Both the position numbers and the translations under genes were made by a program. From Amycolatopsis australiensis (GTDB lineage: Bacteria > Actinomycetota > Actinomycetes > Mycobacteriales > Pseudonocardiaceae), in the NCBI RefSeq assembly GCF_900119165.1, contig NZ_FPJG01000006.1:7478001-7542000 (forward strand): DNA of 64,000 bases. Reading direction: 5' to 3'. The notes under the pieces are model-generated. The model ran no database searches. It was given only the letters and a program-made list of their open reading frames with translations, and had not been told where the DNA came from. Below, one piece after another: positions 1 through 7,421 of this stretch (position 1 is its first letter; every line of letters begins with the position of its first letter).

Positions 1-1
1 C

Positions 2-661
2 GTGGTGATCATGGGATGCGGCCGGGTCGGCGCGTCCCTGGCCGCTGCGCTGGAGCGGCTCGGCCACGAGGTGGCCGTCATCGACAAGAACCAGCAGGCG
101 TTCCGCCGGCTGGGCAGCGACTTCCACGGCCAGCAGGTCGTCGGCGTCGGGTTCGACCGCCAGGTGCTGATCGAGGCGGGCATCGAGCGGGCGCAGGCGT
201 TCGCGGCGGTGTCCAGCGGCGACAATTCGAACATCATCTCCGCGCGGGTCGCGCGGGAGAACTTCGGCATCGAGCACGTCGTGGCGCGCATCTACGACCA
301 CAAGCGCGCGGCCGTCTACGAGCGGCTGGGGATCCCGACGGTGGCGACGGTGCCGTGGACGACCGACCGGTTCCTGCGGACGCTCCTGCCGGACGGCGTC
401 GCGTCGGCGTGGCGGGACCCGTCGGGCAACGTCGCGCTGCTGCAGCTGCCGCTGCACGAGGGCTGGGTCGGGCACTCGGTGAAGTCGCTGCAGGAGGCGT
501 CCGGCGCGCGCGTGGCGTTCATCATGCGGTTCGGGACGCCGGTGCTGCCGGACAGCAAGACCGTGGTGCAGGACGGCGACGACGTGTGGGTGGCCGCGCG
601 GTCGGGCACCGTCAGCGACGTGACGAGTGTGGCCAACCGCGAACCGGAGGACGAGGCATGA
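2..661 (+). CDS. ceoB: TrkA-family potassium uptake regulatory protein, 5' end cut by the window
   Basis: This is a cytoplasmic NAD(H)-binding regulator of a Trk/Ktr-type potassium channel. A Rossmann motif GCGRVG lies at the N-terminus, followed by an acidic/basic turn (VIDKN) typical of RCK/TrkA_N domains; a TrkA_C-like beta-rich domain fills about residues 130-215. The reading frame is open to the window edge, so the true start is probably a few codons upstream. The gene overlaps the next one by ATGA, showing translational coupling. Paired TrkA genes at this place are the CeoB/CeoC pair known from mycobacteria. No channel gene is in the window. Confidence 0.85.
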   Translation: MVIMGCGRVGASLAAALERLGHEVAVIDKNQQAFRRLGSDFHGQQVVGVGFDRQVLIEAGIERAQAFAAVSSGDNSNIISARVARENFGIEHVVARIYDHKRAAVYERLGIPTVATVPWTTDRFLRTLLPDGVASAWRDPSGNVALLQLPLHEGWVGHSVKSLQEASGARVAFIMRFGTPVLPDSKTVVQDGDDVWVAARSGTVSDVTSVANREPEDEA

Positions 662-1314
662 GGGTCGCGATCGCCGGTGCGGGCGCGGTGGGGCGTTCCA
701 TCGCCAACGAGCTGATCGACGGCAGGCACCAGGTGATGCTCATCGAGCGGGAGGCCGACCAGTTCGAGCCGCACACGGTGGAGCAGGCCGACTGGGTGCT
801 GGGTGACGCGTGCGAGGTGTCGATCCTGGAGGAGTCCGGGATCGAGCAGTGCGACGTCGTGATCGCCGCGACGGGCGACGACAAGGCGAACCTGGTGGTC
901 TCGCTGCTGGCGAAGACGGAGTTCGCGGTCCGGCGCGTGGTGGCCAGGGTGAACAACCCGGCGAACGAGTGGCTGTTCACCGACGCGTGGGGCGTGGACG
1001 TGGCGGTCTCGACCCCGCGGATGCTGGCGGCGATGGTCGAGGAGGCGGTGAGCGTCGGCGACCTGGTGCGGCTGATGACGTTCCGGCAGAGCAACGCGAA
1101 CCTGGTGGAACTCACCCTTCCGGCGGAGACACCGCTGGCGGGCAAGCCGGTGAGCGACCTGACGCTGCCCCGGGACGCGGCGTTGGTGACGATCCTGCGG
1201 GGCGACCGGGTGATCGTGCCGCAGCCGGAGGATCCGCTGGAACCGGGCGACGAGCTGCTGTTCGTCGCGACGGCGGACGTGGAGCCGGAGATCCGGACCG
1301 CGCTCGGGTACTGA
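658..1314 (+). CDS. ceoC: TrkA-family potassium uptake regulatory protein (second of pair)
   Basis: This 218-residue paralogue of the preceding gene has the Rossmann motif GAGAVGRS at residues 6-13, an acidic residue ending the second strand (IERE), and a C-terminal TrkA_C domain from about residue 135. It should bind NAD(H) and gate potassium uptake with its partner as a heteromeric ring; that role is known for the family. The ATG overlaps the upstream stop by 4 bases. A strong hairpin follows the stop, so the pair forms one operon. Confidence 0.87.
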   Translation: MRVAIAGAGAVGRSIANELIDGRHQVMLIEREADQFEPHTVEQADWVLGDACEVSILEESGIEQCDVVIAATGDDKANLVVSLLAKTEFAVRRVVARVNNPANEWLFTDAWGVDVAVSTPRMLAAMVEEAVSVGDLVRLMTFRQSNANLVELTLPAETPLAGKPVSDLTLPRDAALVTILRGDRVIVPQPEDPLEPGDELLFVATADVEPEIRTALGY

Positions 1315-1327
1315 AGGGCTTGTCCGA

Positions 1328-1353
1328 AGCCCCCGGCTCGCGGGCCGGGGGCT
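1328..1353 (+). terminator. Rho-independent-type terminator after ceoC
   Basis: A perfect 10-bp stem (1328-1337 pairing with 1344-1353) encloses a 6-base loop and is followed by a short T run. It begins 13 bases after the ceoC stop. Confidence 0.8.
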
Positions 1354-1410
1354 TTTCGGCGGGTGCAGAAAACCCCGGGTGGTGTGCCGGGGCCTTTCTC
1401 CGTGGCCGAA

Positions 1411-1454
1411 ACTGTCGGTGCCCTCCGGTAGCGTGGAAAACGGGGGGCGCCCCC
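1411..1454 (+). repeat. 44-bp dispersed intergenic repeat, copy A
   Basis: The copy carries the core TGTCGGTGCCNNCCGGTA, then GnnTnGAAAnC and a GGGGGGCGCCCCC palindrome. Copy B lies exactly 360 bp downstream and copy C is inverted at 7182-7225. It sits in a gene-free stretch (1315-1828) in which no coding sequence is evident. The core has a promoter-like look, but no gene starts just downstream. Confidence 0.7.
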
Positions 1455-1770
1455 GCGGCGGGGTCTTGACGCTGGTCGAGCCTCCGCCTTGGCCGGGCCG
1501 GATTGCCACGCGCCTCTGGCGTGGTCCGCGCCGGAATTCCCCTCGTCGGCTCCCGGACTGGAGCCCTGCGTGCTTGGTCGCATTTCTCGCGTGCCCCCGG
1601 CCCCGGAACTCGCGCGATCGAACCCCCTGGCGTGCTGGACCCGAGACCGGCGTGACCGAAGGCGGAACCCGCATGACCAGGCGCGCATCTCGCGTGCCCT
1701 GGAGGGGCCACCCGCGTCACGCGTGACCGGGAGGCCGGCAAGACCAGGCCAGCGGGTCCGGTGGTCCAAA

Positions 1771-1814
1771 ACTGTCGGTGCCGGCCGGTAAGATCGGAAC
1801 CGGGGGGCGCCCCC
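1771..1814 (+). repeat. 44-bp dispersed intergenic repeat, copy B
   Basis: Same core and same GGGGGGCGCCCCC palindrome as copy A, in the same orientation and of the same length, with substitutions only in the variable positions. It ends 15 bases before the stop codon of the convergent DUF3159 gene. Confidence 0.7.
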
Positions 1815-1828
1815 ACGCGCGGGGGTTG

Positions 1829-2554
1829 TCAGGCCTCGGGGGTCTGGGCGTACTTCTCGCGCAGCCGGGCTTCGATCTCCGCGTCCGTCTCCGGCTTCGG
1901 CTCCGTCTCCGCCAGTGCCTTCAGGCGCTTGTCCGACCGGCGCACCGCCCAGACCACCACCAGCAGGCCCAGCGCGTACAGCGGGTAGCCCATCGCGATC
2001 TTCGCGAACGCCAGCCAGCCCGTGTAGTCCTCCTGGTAGAGCCACCGCTGCACGACGAACCGGGCCGCGAACACCAGGGCCAGCGCCAGCGTCGCGATGT
2101 CGTAGCCGTAGCGGGACGGCTTGTCCTTGCGCCACGCCTGGCCCGTGCCGTTCAGCACGTTCCACACCACGCCCGCGATCGGCCAGCGCACCAGCACCGA
2201 CAGCACGAAGATGCCGCAGTAGACCAGGCTGGCGTAGATGCCGAAGAGGAAGAACCCCTTCGCCGAGCCCGTCCGGTAGGCGATGAACGCCGCGATCGCG
2301 ACGCCGAAGAAGCCGGAGATCGCCGGCTGCAGCGGCTCCTTGCGGACCAGCCGCAGCACGGTGATCGCCACCGCGCTGCCCACCGACGTCCAGATGGCCG
2401 CGGTCAGCCCGAAGAAGGCGTTCGCCAGCACGAACACGATCACCGGCACCGACGAGTAGATCAGGCCGGACACGCCGCCCATCTGCTCGAGCAGGGTCGG
2501 CTGCGGTTCTTCGTCCGCGTCGGTCTTCTTCTCGCTCGGGGCGGGTTCAGTCAC
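1829..2554 (-). CDS. DUF3159 family membrane protein
   Basis: This 241-residue integral membrane protein starts at GTG. After an acidic, lysine-rich N-terminus (about 25 residues) there are five to six hydrophobic segments, for example around residues 33-70, 95-140 and 185-205, and a charged C-terminal tail. It matches the DUF3159 family of actinobacteria, whose function is unknown; the M. tuberculosis counterpart is Rv2693c by position. It lies 9 bp downstream of the OB-fold gene and is probably cotranscribed with it. Confidence 0.8.
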   Translation of the reverse strand: MTEPAPSEKKTDADEEPQPTLLEQMGGVSGLIYSSVPVIVFVLANAFFGLTAAIWTSVGSAVAITVLRLVRKEPLQPAISGFFGVAIAAFIAYRTGSAKGFFLFGIYASLVYCGIFVLSVLVRWPIAGVVWNVLNGTGQAWRKDKPSRYGYDIATLALALVFAARFVVQRWLYQEDYTGWLAFAKIAMGYPLYALGLLVVVWAVRRSDKRLKALAETEPKPETDAEIEARLREKYAQTPEA

Positions 2555-2563
2555 GATGGGTGA

Positions 2564-2944
2564 TCAACTCACTGGGCTCTGGAGCTCGTAATAGGGGTTG
2601 TACAGCACCTTCTGGCCGTCACGCTCGGCCATCCGGCCGCGCACCTTGATCGTCCGGCCAGGCTCGATGCCCGGGATCCGGCGGCGGCCGAGCCAGATTA
2701 GCGTCACGCCCTGTGTTCCGTCGAACAACTCGGCCTCCAGCGTGGCGGCCTCGTTCGTCGGGCACAGCTCCACGCTGCGGAGTCTCCCCATCACGGTGAC
2801 CTCTTCGCCGGAGCGGCAGTCACAGGCCCGCTGCGCCCCTTCGGCGCCCGACCTCATCGACATCTCGTCGGCGTCGAGCTCGTCGACGTCGCTGGTCAGC
2901 TTGCGTACCAGCCGGCTGAAGTAGCCGCCGTCCTTGGCGGACAT
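2564..2944 (-). CDS. OB-fold nucleic-acid-binding domain protein
   Basis: A 126-residue cytoplasmic protein. From about residue 48 it shows an OB-fold pattern (EEVTVMGRLRSVEL, then FDGTQGVTLIWLGRR, then IKVRGRMAE) like the tRNA_anti/RecG-type beta barrel. The N-terminal 45 residues are acidic. The ATG at 2944 was chosen because AGGAG lies 5 bases upstream; a longer frame runs upstream without such a site. It is divergent from the alpha/beta hydrolase gene. Family members are conserved but uncharacterised; binding of single-stranded nucleic acid is inferred. Confidence 0.8.
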   Translation of the reverse strand: MSAKDGGYFSRLVRKLTSDVDELDADEMSMRSGAEGAQRACDCRSGEEVTVMGRLRSVELCPTNEAATLEAELFDGTQGVTLIWLGRRRIPGIEPGRTIKVRGRMAERDGQKVLYNPYYELQSPVS

Positions 2945-3048
2945 AGGTGCTCCTGTGCTCCGGGGCCCGACAATCCTGCTTGCGGCCCGTGCGATTCCAG
3001 CGTACTGCGGTCCCCGCCAGGGAAACGCCTTTGCGCAAAGATCGCAAC

Positions 3049-3762
3049 GTGACGTCCGCAATCAGAGTTCCCGCCGCGGTGCTGCTGCCCGGCACCGGCT
3101 CGGACGAGGTGTTCGTCCGGGCGGTCTTCGCCGGCCCGCTGCGCGCGCTCGGTGTCCCGCTCATCGCGCCACCGCCGCCTCCGGGCGCGGCGCTCGCCGA
3201 CGGCTACCTGGCGATCCTGGACGCGCTGGCGGACGAACACGGCGAACTGCTCGTCGGGGGCATTTCGTTCGGCGCCCACCTCGCCGCGGAGTGGGCCGTG
3301 CGCAATCCGGGCCGTTGCGGGGGCCTGCTGGCCGCGCTCCCGGCCTGGAACGGCGCCCCGGGCCGGGCACCCGCATCGCTGGCCGCGACGCTGTCGGCGG
3401 ATCTGGTGGCCGAATCCGGGGTCGACGCCGCGCTGGCGCACACGGCGGGCAGCCCCGGCTGGCTGCGGGCGGAACTGGACCGGGCGTGGCGGCGGCACGG
3501 CGACGGCCTGGCGGCGAGCCTGCGGGTCGCCGCCAGCCGTCCGGCGCCGGCGCTCGCCGAGCTCGCGCGGCTGGCCGTCCCGGCCGGGATCGGCACGTGC
3601 ACCGACGACCCGATCCACCCGACGAAAGTCGCATCGGAGTGGGCCGGTGCACTCCCCCGCGCCGCCCTCGGCGAGACGACGCTCACGGCGTTGGGCGCGG
3701 ACCGCGAATCCCTCGGGCGGGCGACGCTCCTGGCCTTCCTGCGGGCCCTCCGGAAGCCGTGA
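3049..3762 (+). CDS. alpha/beta hydrolase
   Basis: A 237-residue protein with an N-terminal strand LLPGTGSDE and the nucleophile elbow GISFGAH around residues 78-84, giving the likely catalytic serine. TDDPIHPT near residue 187 probably supplies the acid, and the base is not certain. Substrate is unknown. GTG at 3049 was chosen because the preceding in-frame residues look non-coding and AGGGAAA lies a short way upstream. The last codons overlap the left arm of a 57-bp palindrome (3754-3810). The M. tuberculosis gene in this place is Rv2695 (recalled synteny). Confidence 0.72.
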   Translation: MTSAIRVPAAVLLPGTGSDEVFVRAVFAGPLRALGVPLIAPPPPPGAALADGYLAILDALADEHGELLVGGISFGAHLAAEWAVRNPGRCGGLLAALPAWNGAPGRAPASLAATLSADLVAESGVDAALAHTAGSPGWLRAELDRAWRRHGDGLAASLRVAASRPAPALAELARLAVPAGIGTCTDDPIHPTKVASEWAGALPRAALGETTLTALGADRESLGRATLLAFLRALRKP

Positions 3763-3810
3763 ATGCCACATTCACGGACACTTCGTCCGTCGATGCGGCC
3801 TTCACGGCTT
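3754..3810. repeat. 57-bp imperfect palindrome between convergent genes
   Basis: Two 26-base arms (3754-3779 and 3785-3810) match at 22 positions around a 5-base loop. The left arm includes the last codons and stop of the hydrolase gene; the right arm ends 12 bases before the stop of the convergent DUF3710 gene. It could act as a bidirectional terminator or be a mobile palindromic repeat. Confidence 0.75.
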
Positions 3811-3822
3811 TCCGCGGCGGCC

Positions 3823-4485
3823 TCAGCCTTGCTGCTGCTGGGCCGCGATGTGCTCGGCGACGGCGTCGGGCAGCGTGATGGTGAGCGGGGTGCGGACCGG
3901 CATCGGCGCGTCACCGCGGTCGACGATCGTGCGCCGCACGATCTCCCGCAGCACCTCCACCGCCGCCGCGGCCTCCGACTGCGGGCCGGCGATCACGCCC
4001 CGCAGCATCCACCGGGGCCGGTCGACGCCGACGAAGCGCAGCGCGACGTCGCCGACGATGGCGGAGATCTCCAGGCCCCACACGCCACGGCCGATGGTGA
4101 CCTTGGCGCCATCGGCCCGCAGCTGGTCGGCCAGCTCGGTGCTGACCTCGCGCCACAGCCCGCCCGAGCGCGGCGCGGCGTACGCGCTGACCGTGATCTG
4201 GCCCTGCTCGGTGACGACGTGGACGGCGCGCACGCCGCCGGTCTCCGGGTCCATCTCGACCTGGACCTGGGATCCGTCGGGCACCGGCACCTTGACCGAG
4301 CCGAGGTCGATCCGCGGGACGCCGTCGTCTTCGAAGTCCGCGACGTCGTACGGGCCGTCGGAGACGTCCGACAGCTCCGCCTCCTCGTCGTCGTAGGCGT
4401 CCTCGATCGTGTCGTCGGCCTCGGGCGCGGCGTGCCGTCCGGCGGACCCGCCCTCGGTCCGCCGCTTGCGTCCGAAAATCCCCAC
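3823..4485 (-). CDS. DUF3710 family protein
   Basis: A 220-residue soluble protein. Residues 1-12 are basic (GIFGRKRR), 20-55 are very acidic, and the rest forms the DUF3710 domain with the conserved PRIDLGSVKVPVPDG motif near residue 57. Function is unknown; the domain is widespread in actinobacteria next to dut. The GTG start overlaps the dut stop by one base, so translation is probably coupled. The C-terminus is glutamine-rich. Confidence 0.85.
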   Translation of the reverse strand: MGIFGRKRRTEGGSAGRHAAPEADDTIEDAYDDEEAELSDVSDGPYDVADFEDDGVPRIDLGSVKVPVPDGSQVQVEMDPETGGVRAVHVVTEQGQITVSAYAAPRSGGLWREVSTELADQLRADGAKVTIGRGVWGLEISAIVGDVALRFVGVDRPRWMLRGVIAGPQSEAAAAVEVLREIVRRTIVDRGDAPMPVRTPLTITLPDAVAEHIAAQQQQG

Positions 4486-4988
4486 TACTTCTCCGTTCCT
4501 TCCCCCGTGCCCGCGCTCGCGGCGAGCGCGGGTGCTCCCAGTGTGGCGTGTCCACCCGTGGAGCCGTAGCCTCCGTCGCCCCGCTCGGTCGTGTCGAGCT
4601 CGGCGACCTCGACGAACTCGGCGTGCTCGACCCGCTGCACGACGAGCTGGGCGATGCGGTCCCCGCGCGTGAGCTCCACCGGGTGCACCGGGTCGTGGTT
4701 GATCAGGCAGACCTTGATCTCCCCGCGGTAGCCCGCGTCGATCGTGCCCGGGGTGTTCACCACCGAGAGCCCGACCCGGGCGGCCAGGCCCGAGCGCGGG
4801 TGGACGAACCCCGCGTACCCGGGCGGGAGCGCGATCGCGACGCCGGTGCCGACGACGCCGCGTTCCCCGGGTCGCAGCACGATATCCGAGGTGGTGACGA
4901 GGTCGGCGCCCGCGTCGCCCGGCCGGGCGTAGGCGGGCAGCGGGACATCCGGGTCGAGCCGGGAGAGGAGTACCTGAACGCTGGACAC
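4485..4988 (-). CDS. dut: dUTP diphosphatase
   Basis: Converts dUTP to dUMP and pyrophosphate, keeping uracil out of DNA and feeding dTMP synthesis. All five trimeric dUTPase motifs are visible: [10 protein letters not shown] (about 20-29), PRSGLAAR (65), [10 protein letters not shown] (83-92), [10 protein letters not shown] (107-116) and the glycine-rich [10 protein letters not shown] near 139. Length 167 is slightly above the usual 150-155, with a C-terminal extension. The GTG start is 8 bases from a TAATCT -10-like element, suggesting a leaderless message. Confidence 0.95.
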   Translation of the reverse strand: MSSVQVLLSRLDPDVPLPAYARPGDAGADLVTTSDIVLRPGERGVVGTGVAIALPPGYAGFVHPRSGLAARVGLSVVNTPGTIDAGYRGEIKVCLINHDPVHPVELTRGDRIAQLVVQRVEHAEFVEVAELDTTERGDGGYGSTGGHATLGAPALAASAGTGEGTEK

Positions 4989-4996
4989 GGGCCGCG

Positions 4997-5006
4997 AGAT
5001 TACTCT
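4997..5006. promoter_or_regulatory. back-to-back divergent -10 elements for dut and DUF3093
   Basis: On the minus strand TAATCT (4997-5002) lies 8 bases before the dut GTG. On the plus strand TACTCT (5001-5006) lies 6 bases before the DUF3093 GTG. Only 24 bases separate the two start codons, so both messages are likely leaderless and the two -10 boxes share two bases. Confidence 0.55.
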
Positions 5007-5012
5007 CTATGC

Positions 5013-5495
5013 GTGGGTGAATCTGCGAAGACGGCCGCGAGCGCCGCGGTCCGGCACTCCGAGCGGCTGTACGTCCCGTGGTGGGGCTGGCCGCTGCCGG
5101 TGCTGGGCGCGACCCTGCTCGCGGCCGAGGTCGACATGGGCTACCCGGGCGTCCGGGCGTGGCTGCCGTACGTGATCGCGCTGCCGGTCGTCGTGGCGCT
5201 GATGCTGTCGCTGGGCCGGTCGAAGGTGCGGGTCACCGGCGGCGACGAGCCGGAGCTGTGGGTCGGCGACGCGCACCTGCCGCTGCGGTTCGCCGGCGAA
5301 GTGGAGATCTTCGACAAGAACGCCAAGCGCCGGGCGCTGGGCCGCGACGGCGACCCCGCCGCCTACGTGCTGCACCGCGGCTGGGTCGGCCCGGTCGTGC
5401 GGGTCCGCCTGACCGACCCGGCCGACCCGACGCCGTACTGGCTGTTCAGCACCCGGCACCCCGAGCGCGTCGCGGAGCTGCTCCGCGGCGCCTGA
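5013..5495 (+). CDS. DUF3093 family membrane protein
   Basis: A 160-residue protein with two N-terminal membrane segments (about residues 25-45 and 50-72) and a C-terminal cytoplasmic, beta-rich domain with the pattern PAYVLHRGWVGPVVRV. It matches DUF3093, an actinobacterial family of unknown function located beside dut. GTG at 5013 fits a leaderless start behind TACTCT. A perfect terminator hairpin follows. Confidence 0.85.
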   Translation: MGESAKTAASAAVRHSERLYVPWWGWPLPVLGATLLAAEVDMGYPGVRAWLPYVIALPVVVALMLSLGRSKVRVTGGDEPELWVGDAHLPLRFAGEVEIFDKNAKRRALGRDGDPAAYVLHRGWVGPVVRVRLTDPADPTPYWLFSTRHPERVAELLRGA

Positions 5496-5525
5496 CCCCG
5501 GCCTGCCGGCCGGCCAGGACATGGG

Positions 5526-5555
5526 AAGGGGGCCGGCCTGCCGGCCGGCCCCCTT
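5526..5555. terminator. perfect 13-bp stem terminator between DUF3093 and DUF4193
   Basis: Arms 5526-5538 and 5543-5555 pair without mismatch around a TGCC loop. AA at the left foot and TT at the right could make it work in both directions between these convergent genes. Confidence 0.8.
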
Positions 5556-5650
5556 GTCCCCAGCGCGCGTCGAGCCCGCCCCTGGCGCCCTCGAAGCTCT
5601 CCGTCGCGTCTGTTCGTCCCCTGAACGCCCTGTCCGAGATCCCGCGCTGA

Positions 5651-5959
5651 TCAGGCGCAGTCGCGGCAGATCAGGCGTCCGCCGTTGTCCTCGGCCAGCC
5701 GGCTGCGGTGGTGCACCAGGAAGCACACGGAGCAGGTGAACTCGTCCGCCTGCTTCGGCACCACCTTCACGGTCATGTCCTCACCGGAAAGCCCGGAGAG
5801 GTCGGCACCCGGCAGCTCGAAGTTCTCGGCGGTCGCGTCCTCGTCGACGTCGACGACGCCGGACTGGTTCTCGTTCCGCCGGGCCTTGAGCTCCTCCAAC
5901 GAGTCTTCGGCCAGCTCGTCGGCTTCGCTGCGGCGCGGAGCGTCGTAGTCGGTAGCCAT
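5651..5959 (-). CDS. DUF4193 family protein with zinc-ribbon cysteines
   Basis: This 102-residue acidic protein has two cysteine pairs, CSVC around residue 76 and CRDC at the C-terminal end, spaced like a zinc ribbon with the sequence FLVHHRSRLAE between them. It matches DUF4193, a conserved actinobacterial family related in layout to RbpA-type proteins; function unknown. A GAGGGA ribosome-binding site precedes the ATG. The roughly 515 bp upstream (5960-6474) hold no supported gene; they must contain the promoters for this gene and for cei. Confidence 0.85.
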   Translation of the reverse strand: MATDYDAPRRSEADELAEDSLEELKARRNENQSGVVDVDEDATAENFELPGADLSGLSGEDMTVKVVPKQADEFTCSVCFLVHHRSRLAEDNGGRLICRDCA

Positions 5960-6474
5960 GTGTCCCTCACCCCTGCGATCAGCTTGTGTAGTCGTTTTCT
6001 CCGGACCCCCGGGTGCGCCCGTGAGTCCGCCGTGCCGCTGGTCAACGTTCCAGGGCCGCGGTTTGTGCCCGGCGGCGGAAGTGACCGAGGTCTCTTCTTT
6101 TCGGCCCTCTTCCTGCGGCCGGAGCCCGGGAAGGGTAGCTCACGCGCGCGACGGTTCTGCAACGAGTCAGACATTGGCGGCCGGTCGTCACCCGACAGGG
6201 GGAACCCGCAGGTGAGACGCGTGGTCGTCCATTCGGGTTGCCCCCGGGTGGAGAACCTCACCGGCGGCCCGTGTCCGCTTGCCCCCGCCGGTCCCGGCGT
6301 GGTGCGATCGCCGCACGGGGATCGGTCGCGGGCGGGGCCCGCCGGCCCGGGCGGGCAGGGGAACCCAGCGGGGTGACCCGGAACGGTGCGCGCCGGCCGC
6401 AGCGCCTAGGCTGGTCGGCCACGGCGGTGCCGGGCTCGCACGGTCGGTTTCGGGGTTCGGGAAGGGACGGGCAG

Positions 6475-7158
6475 GTGGCGTCGGGGAACGGCATCGGGGA
6501 CCGTGGGACGCGGCCGTATCGCAAGCACAAGCCGCTGCCGGCGCTGATCGTCATCGGCGTCCTCGCCCTCGGCGCGATCATCGTCTGGGTGAACGCCGCG
6601 ATCGGCAAGGGTGACGTCGACGAGGCCGTCAAGTGCGACCCGCCGGCCAGCCCGCCACCGGGCGTCACGTTCAGCACGCTGCCGCACAACGCCCTCGACG
6701 ACCGCGCCCCCGTCCCGCCGGACAAGATCGCCTACCGCGTCCTCAACGCCTCCGGCACCCGCGGCCAGGGCGGCATCACCACGACCGCGCTGCGCGAGCT
6801 GGGGTTCACCGGCGCCGCGGAGCCGGCCAACGACCCGGCCTACGAAGGCCGCGAGGCCAAGTGCCGCGGCCAGATCCGCTTCGGCGAGAACGGCGTCACC
6901 GCCGCCCGGACGCTCAGCCTCGTCGTGCCGTGCGCGGAGCTGGTCCAGGACAACCGCAAGGACGCGAGCGTCGACCTGGTGACGGGCACGCTGTTCGGCG
7001 ACATCCGGCCCCGCGCGGAGGCCCGGCAGATCCTCGCCCAGCTCTCCGACTGGTCCAGGACCCACCAGGGCGGCGGCTCGAACGAGCAGTCGGCGGCCGC
7101 CAAGGCCCCGGTCATCGACCAGACCCTGCTGGCCTCGGCCCGCGACGTGGAATGCTGA
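6475..7158 (+). CDS. cei: envelope integrity protein Cei (LytR C-terminal domain)
   Basis: A 227-residue single-pass protein: a basic cytoplasmic start (RKHK), one membrane helix at about residues 22-42, then an extracytoplasmic part with a LytR_C domain (YRVLNASGTRGQ near residue 85) and cysteines that could form disulfides. The mycobacterial orthologue Rv2700 supports cell-envelope integrity. The GTG start follows a purine-rich site (GGGAAGGGACGGG). Its position between DUF4193 and suhB matches the mycobacterial order. Confidence 0.85.
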   Translation: MASGNGIGDRGTRPYRKHKPLPALIVIGVLALGAIIVWVNAAIGKGDVDEAVKCDPPASPPPGVTFSTLPHNALDDRAPVPPDKIAYRVLNASGTRGQGGITTTALRELGFTGAAEPANDPAYEGREAKCRGQIRFGENGVTAARTLSLVVPCAELVQDNRKDASVDLVTGTLFGDIRPRAEARQILAQLSDWSRTHQGGGSNEQSAAAKAPVIDQTLLASARDVEC

Positions 7159-7181
7159 CCCGCACCGACAACCCGCGCGCG

Positions 7182-7225
7182 TAGGGGAACCCCCGGTTTT
7201 TACGTTACCGGCGGGCACCGACAAT
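7182..7225 (-). repeat. 44-bp dispersed intergenic repeat, copy C (inverted)
   Basis: Read on the minus strand it keeps the core TGTCGGTGCCCGCCGGTA followed by the A-rich block and CCGGGGG. The terminal GGGCGCCCCC palindrome is degraded to GGGTTCCCC. It lies between the convergent cei and suhB genes. Confidence 0.65.
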
Positions 7226-7322
7226 TTCGGCGCCCGCGAGTCCTGAGAAATCGCGTCCGGCCAGCCGGACGGTCGGCCAGGCGTCGGAGCCCGCCGCGCG
7301 AGCCCGAGACTCCCGAGCCTGA

Positions 7323-7409
7323 AGCGCCCCAAGGCGGCCTTGGTTGCGTCTGACGCACCGAAGGCCGCCTTCGGTGCGTCAGACGCACCGAAGGCCACAT
7401 TGGGGCGCT
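7323..7409. repeat. 87-bp near-perfect palindrome between cei and suhB
   Basis: Two 43-base arms (7323-7365 and 7367-7409) match at 39 positions around a single central base. Outer arms read AGCGCCCCAA; the inner arms contain GTGCGTCTGACGCAC, itself palindromic. It ends 12 bases before the suhB stop codon. It may terminate both convergent genes or belong to a palindromic repeat family. Confidence 0.8.
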
Positions 7410-7421
7410 CGGGACCGGCGG

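Noticed and set aside
1489..1791. Small open frames in the 1315-1828 gap
   Set aside because: No ribosome-binding site, Arg/Pro-rich, and running through the dispersed repeat copies.
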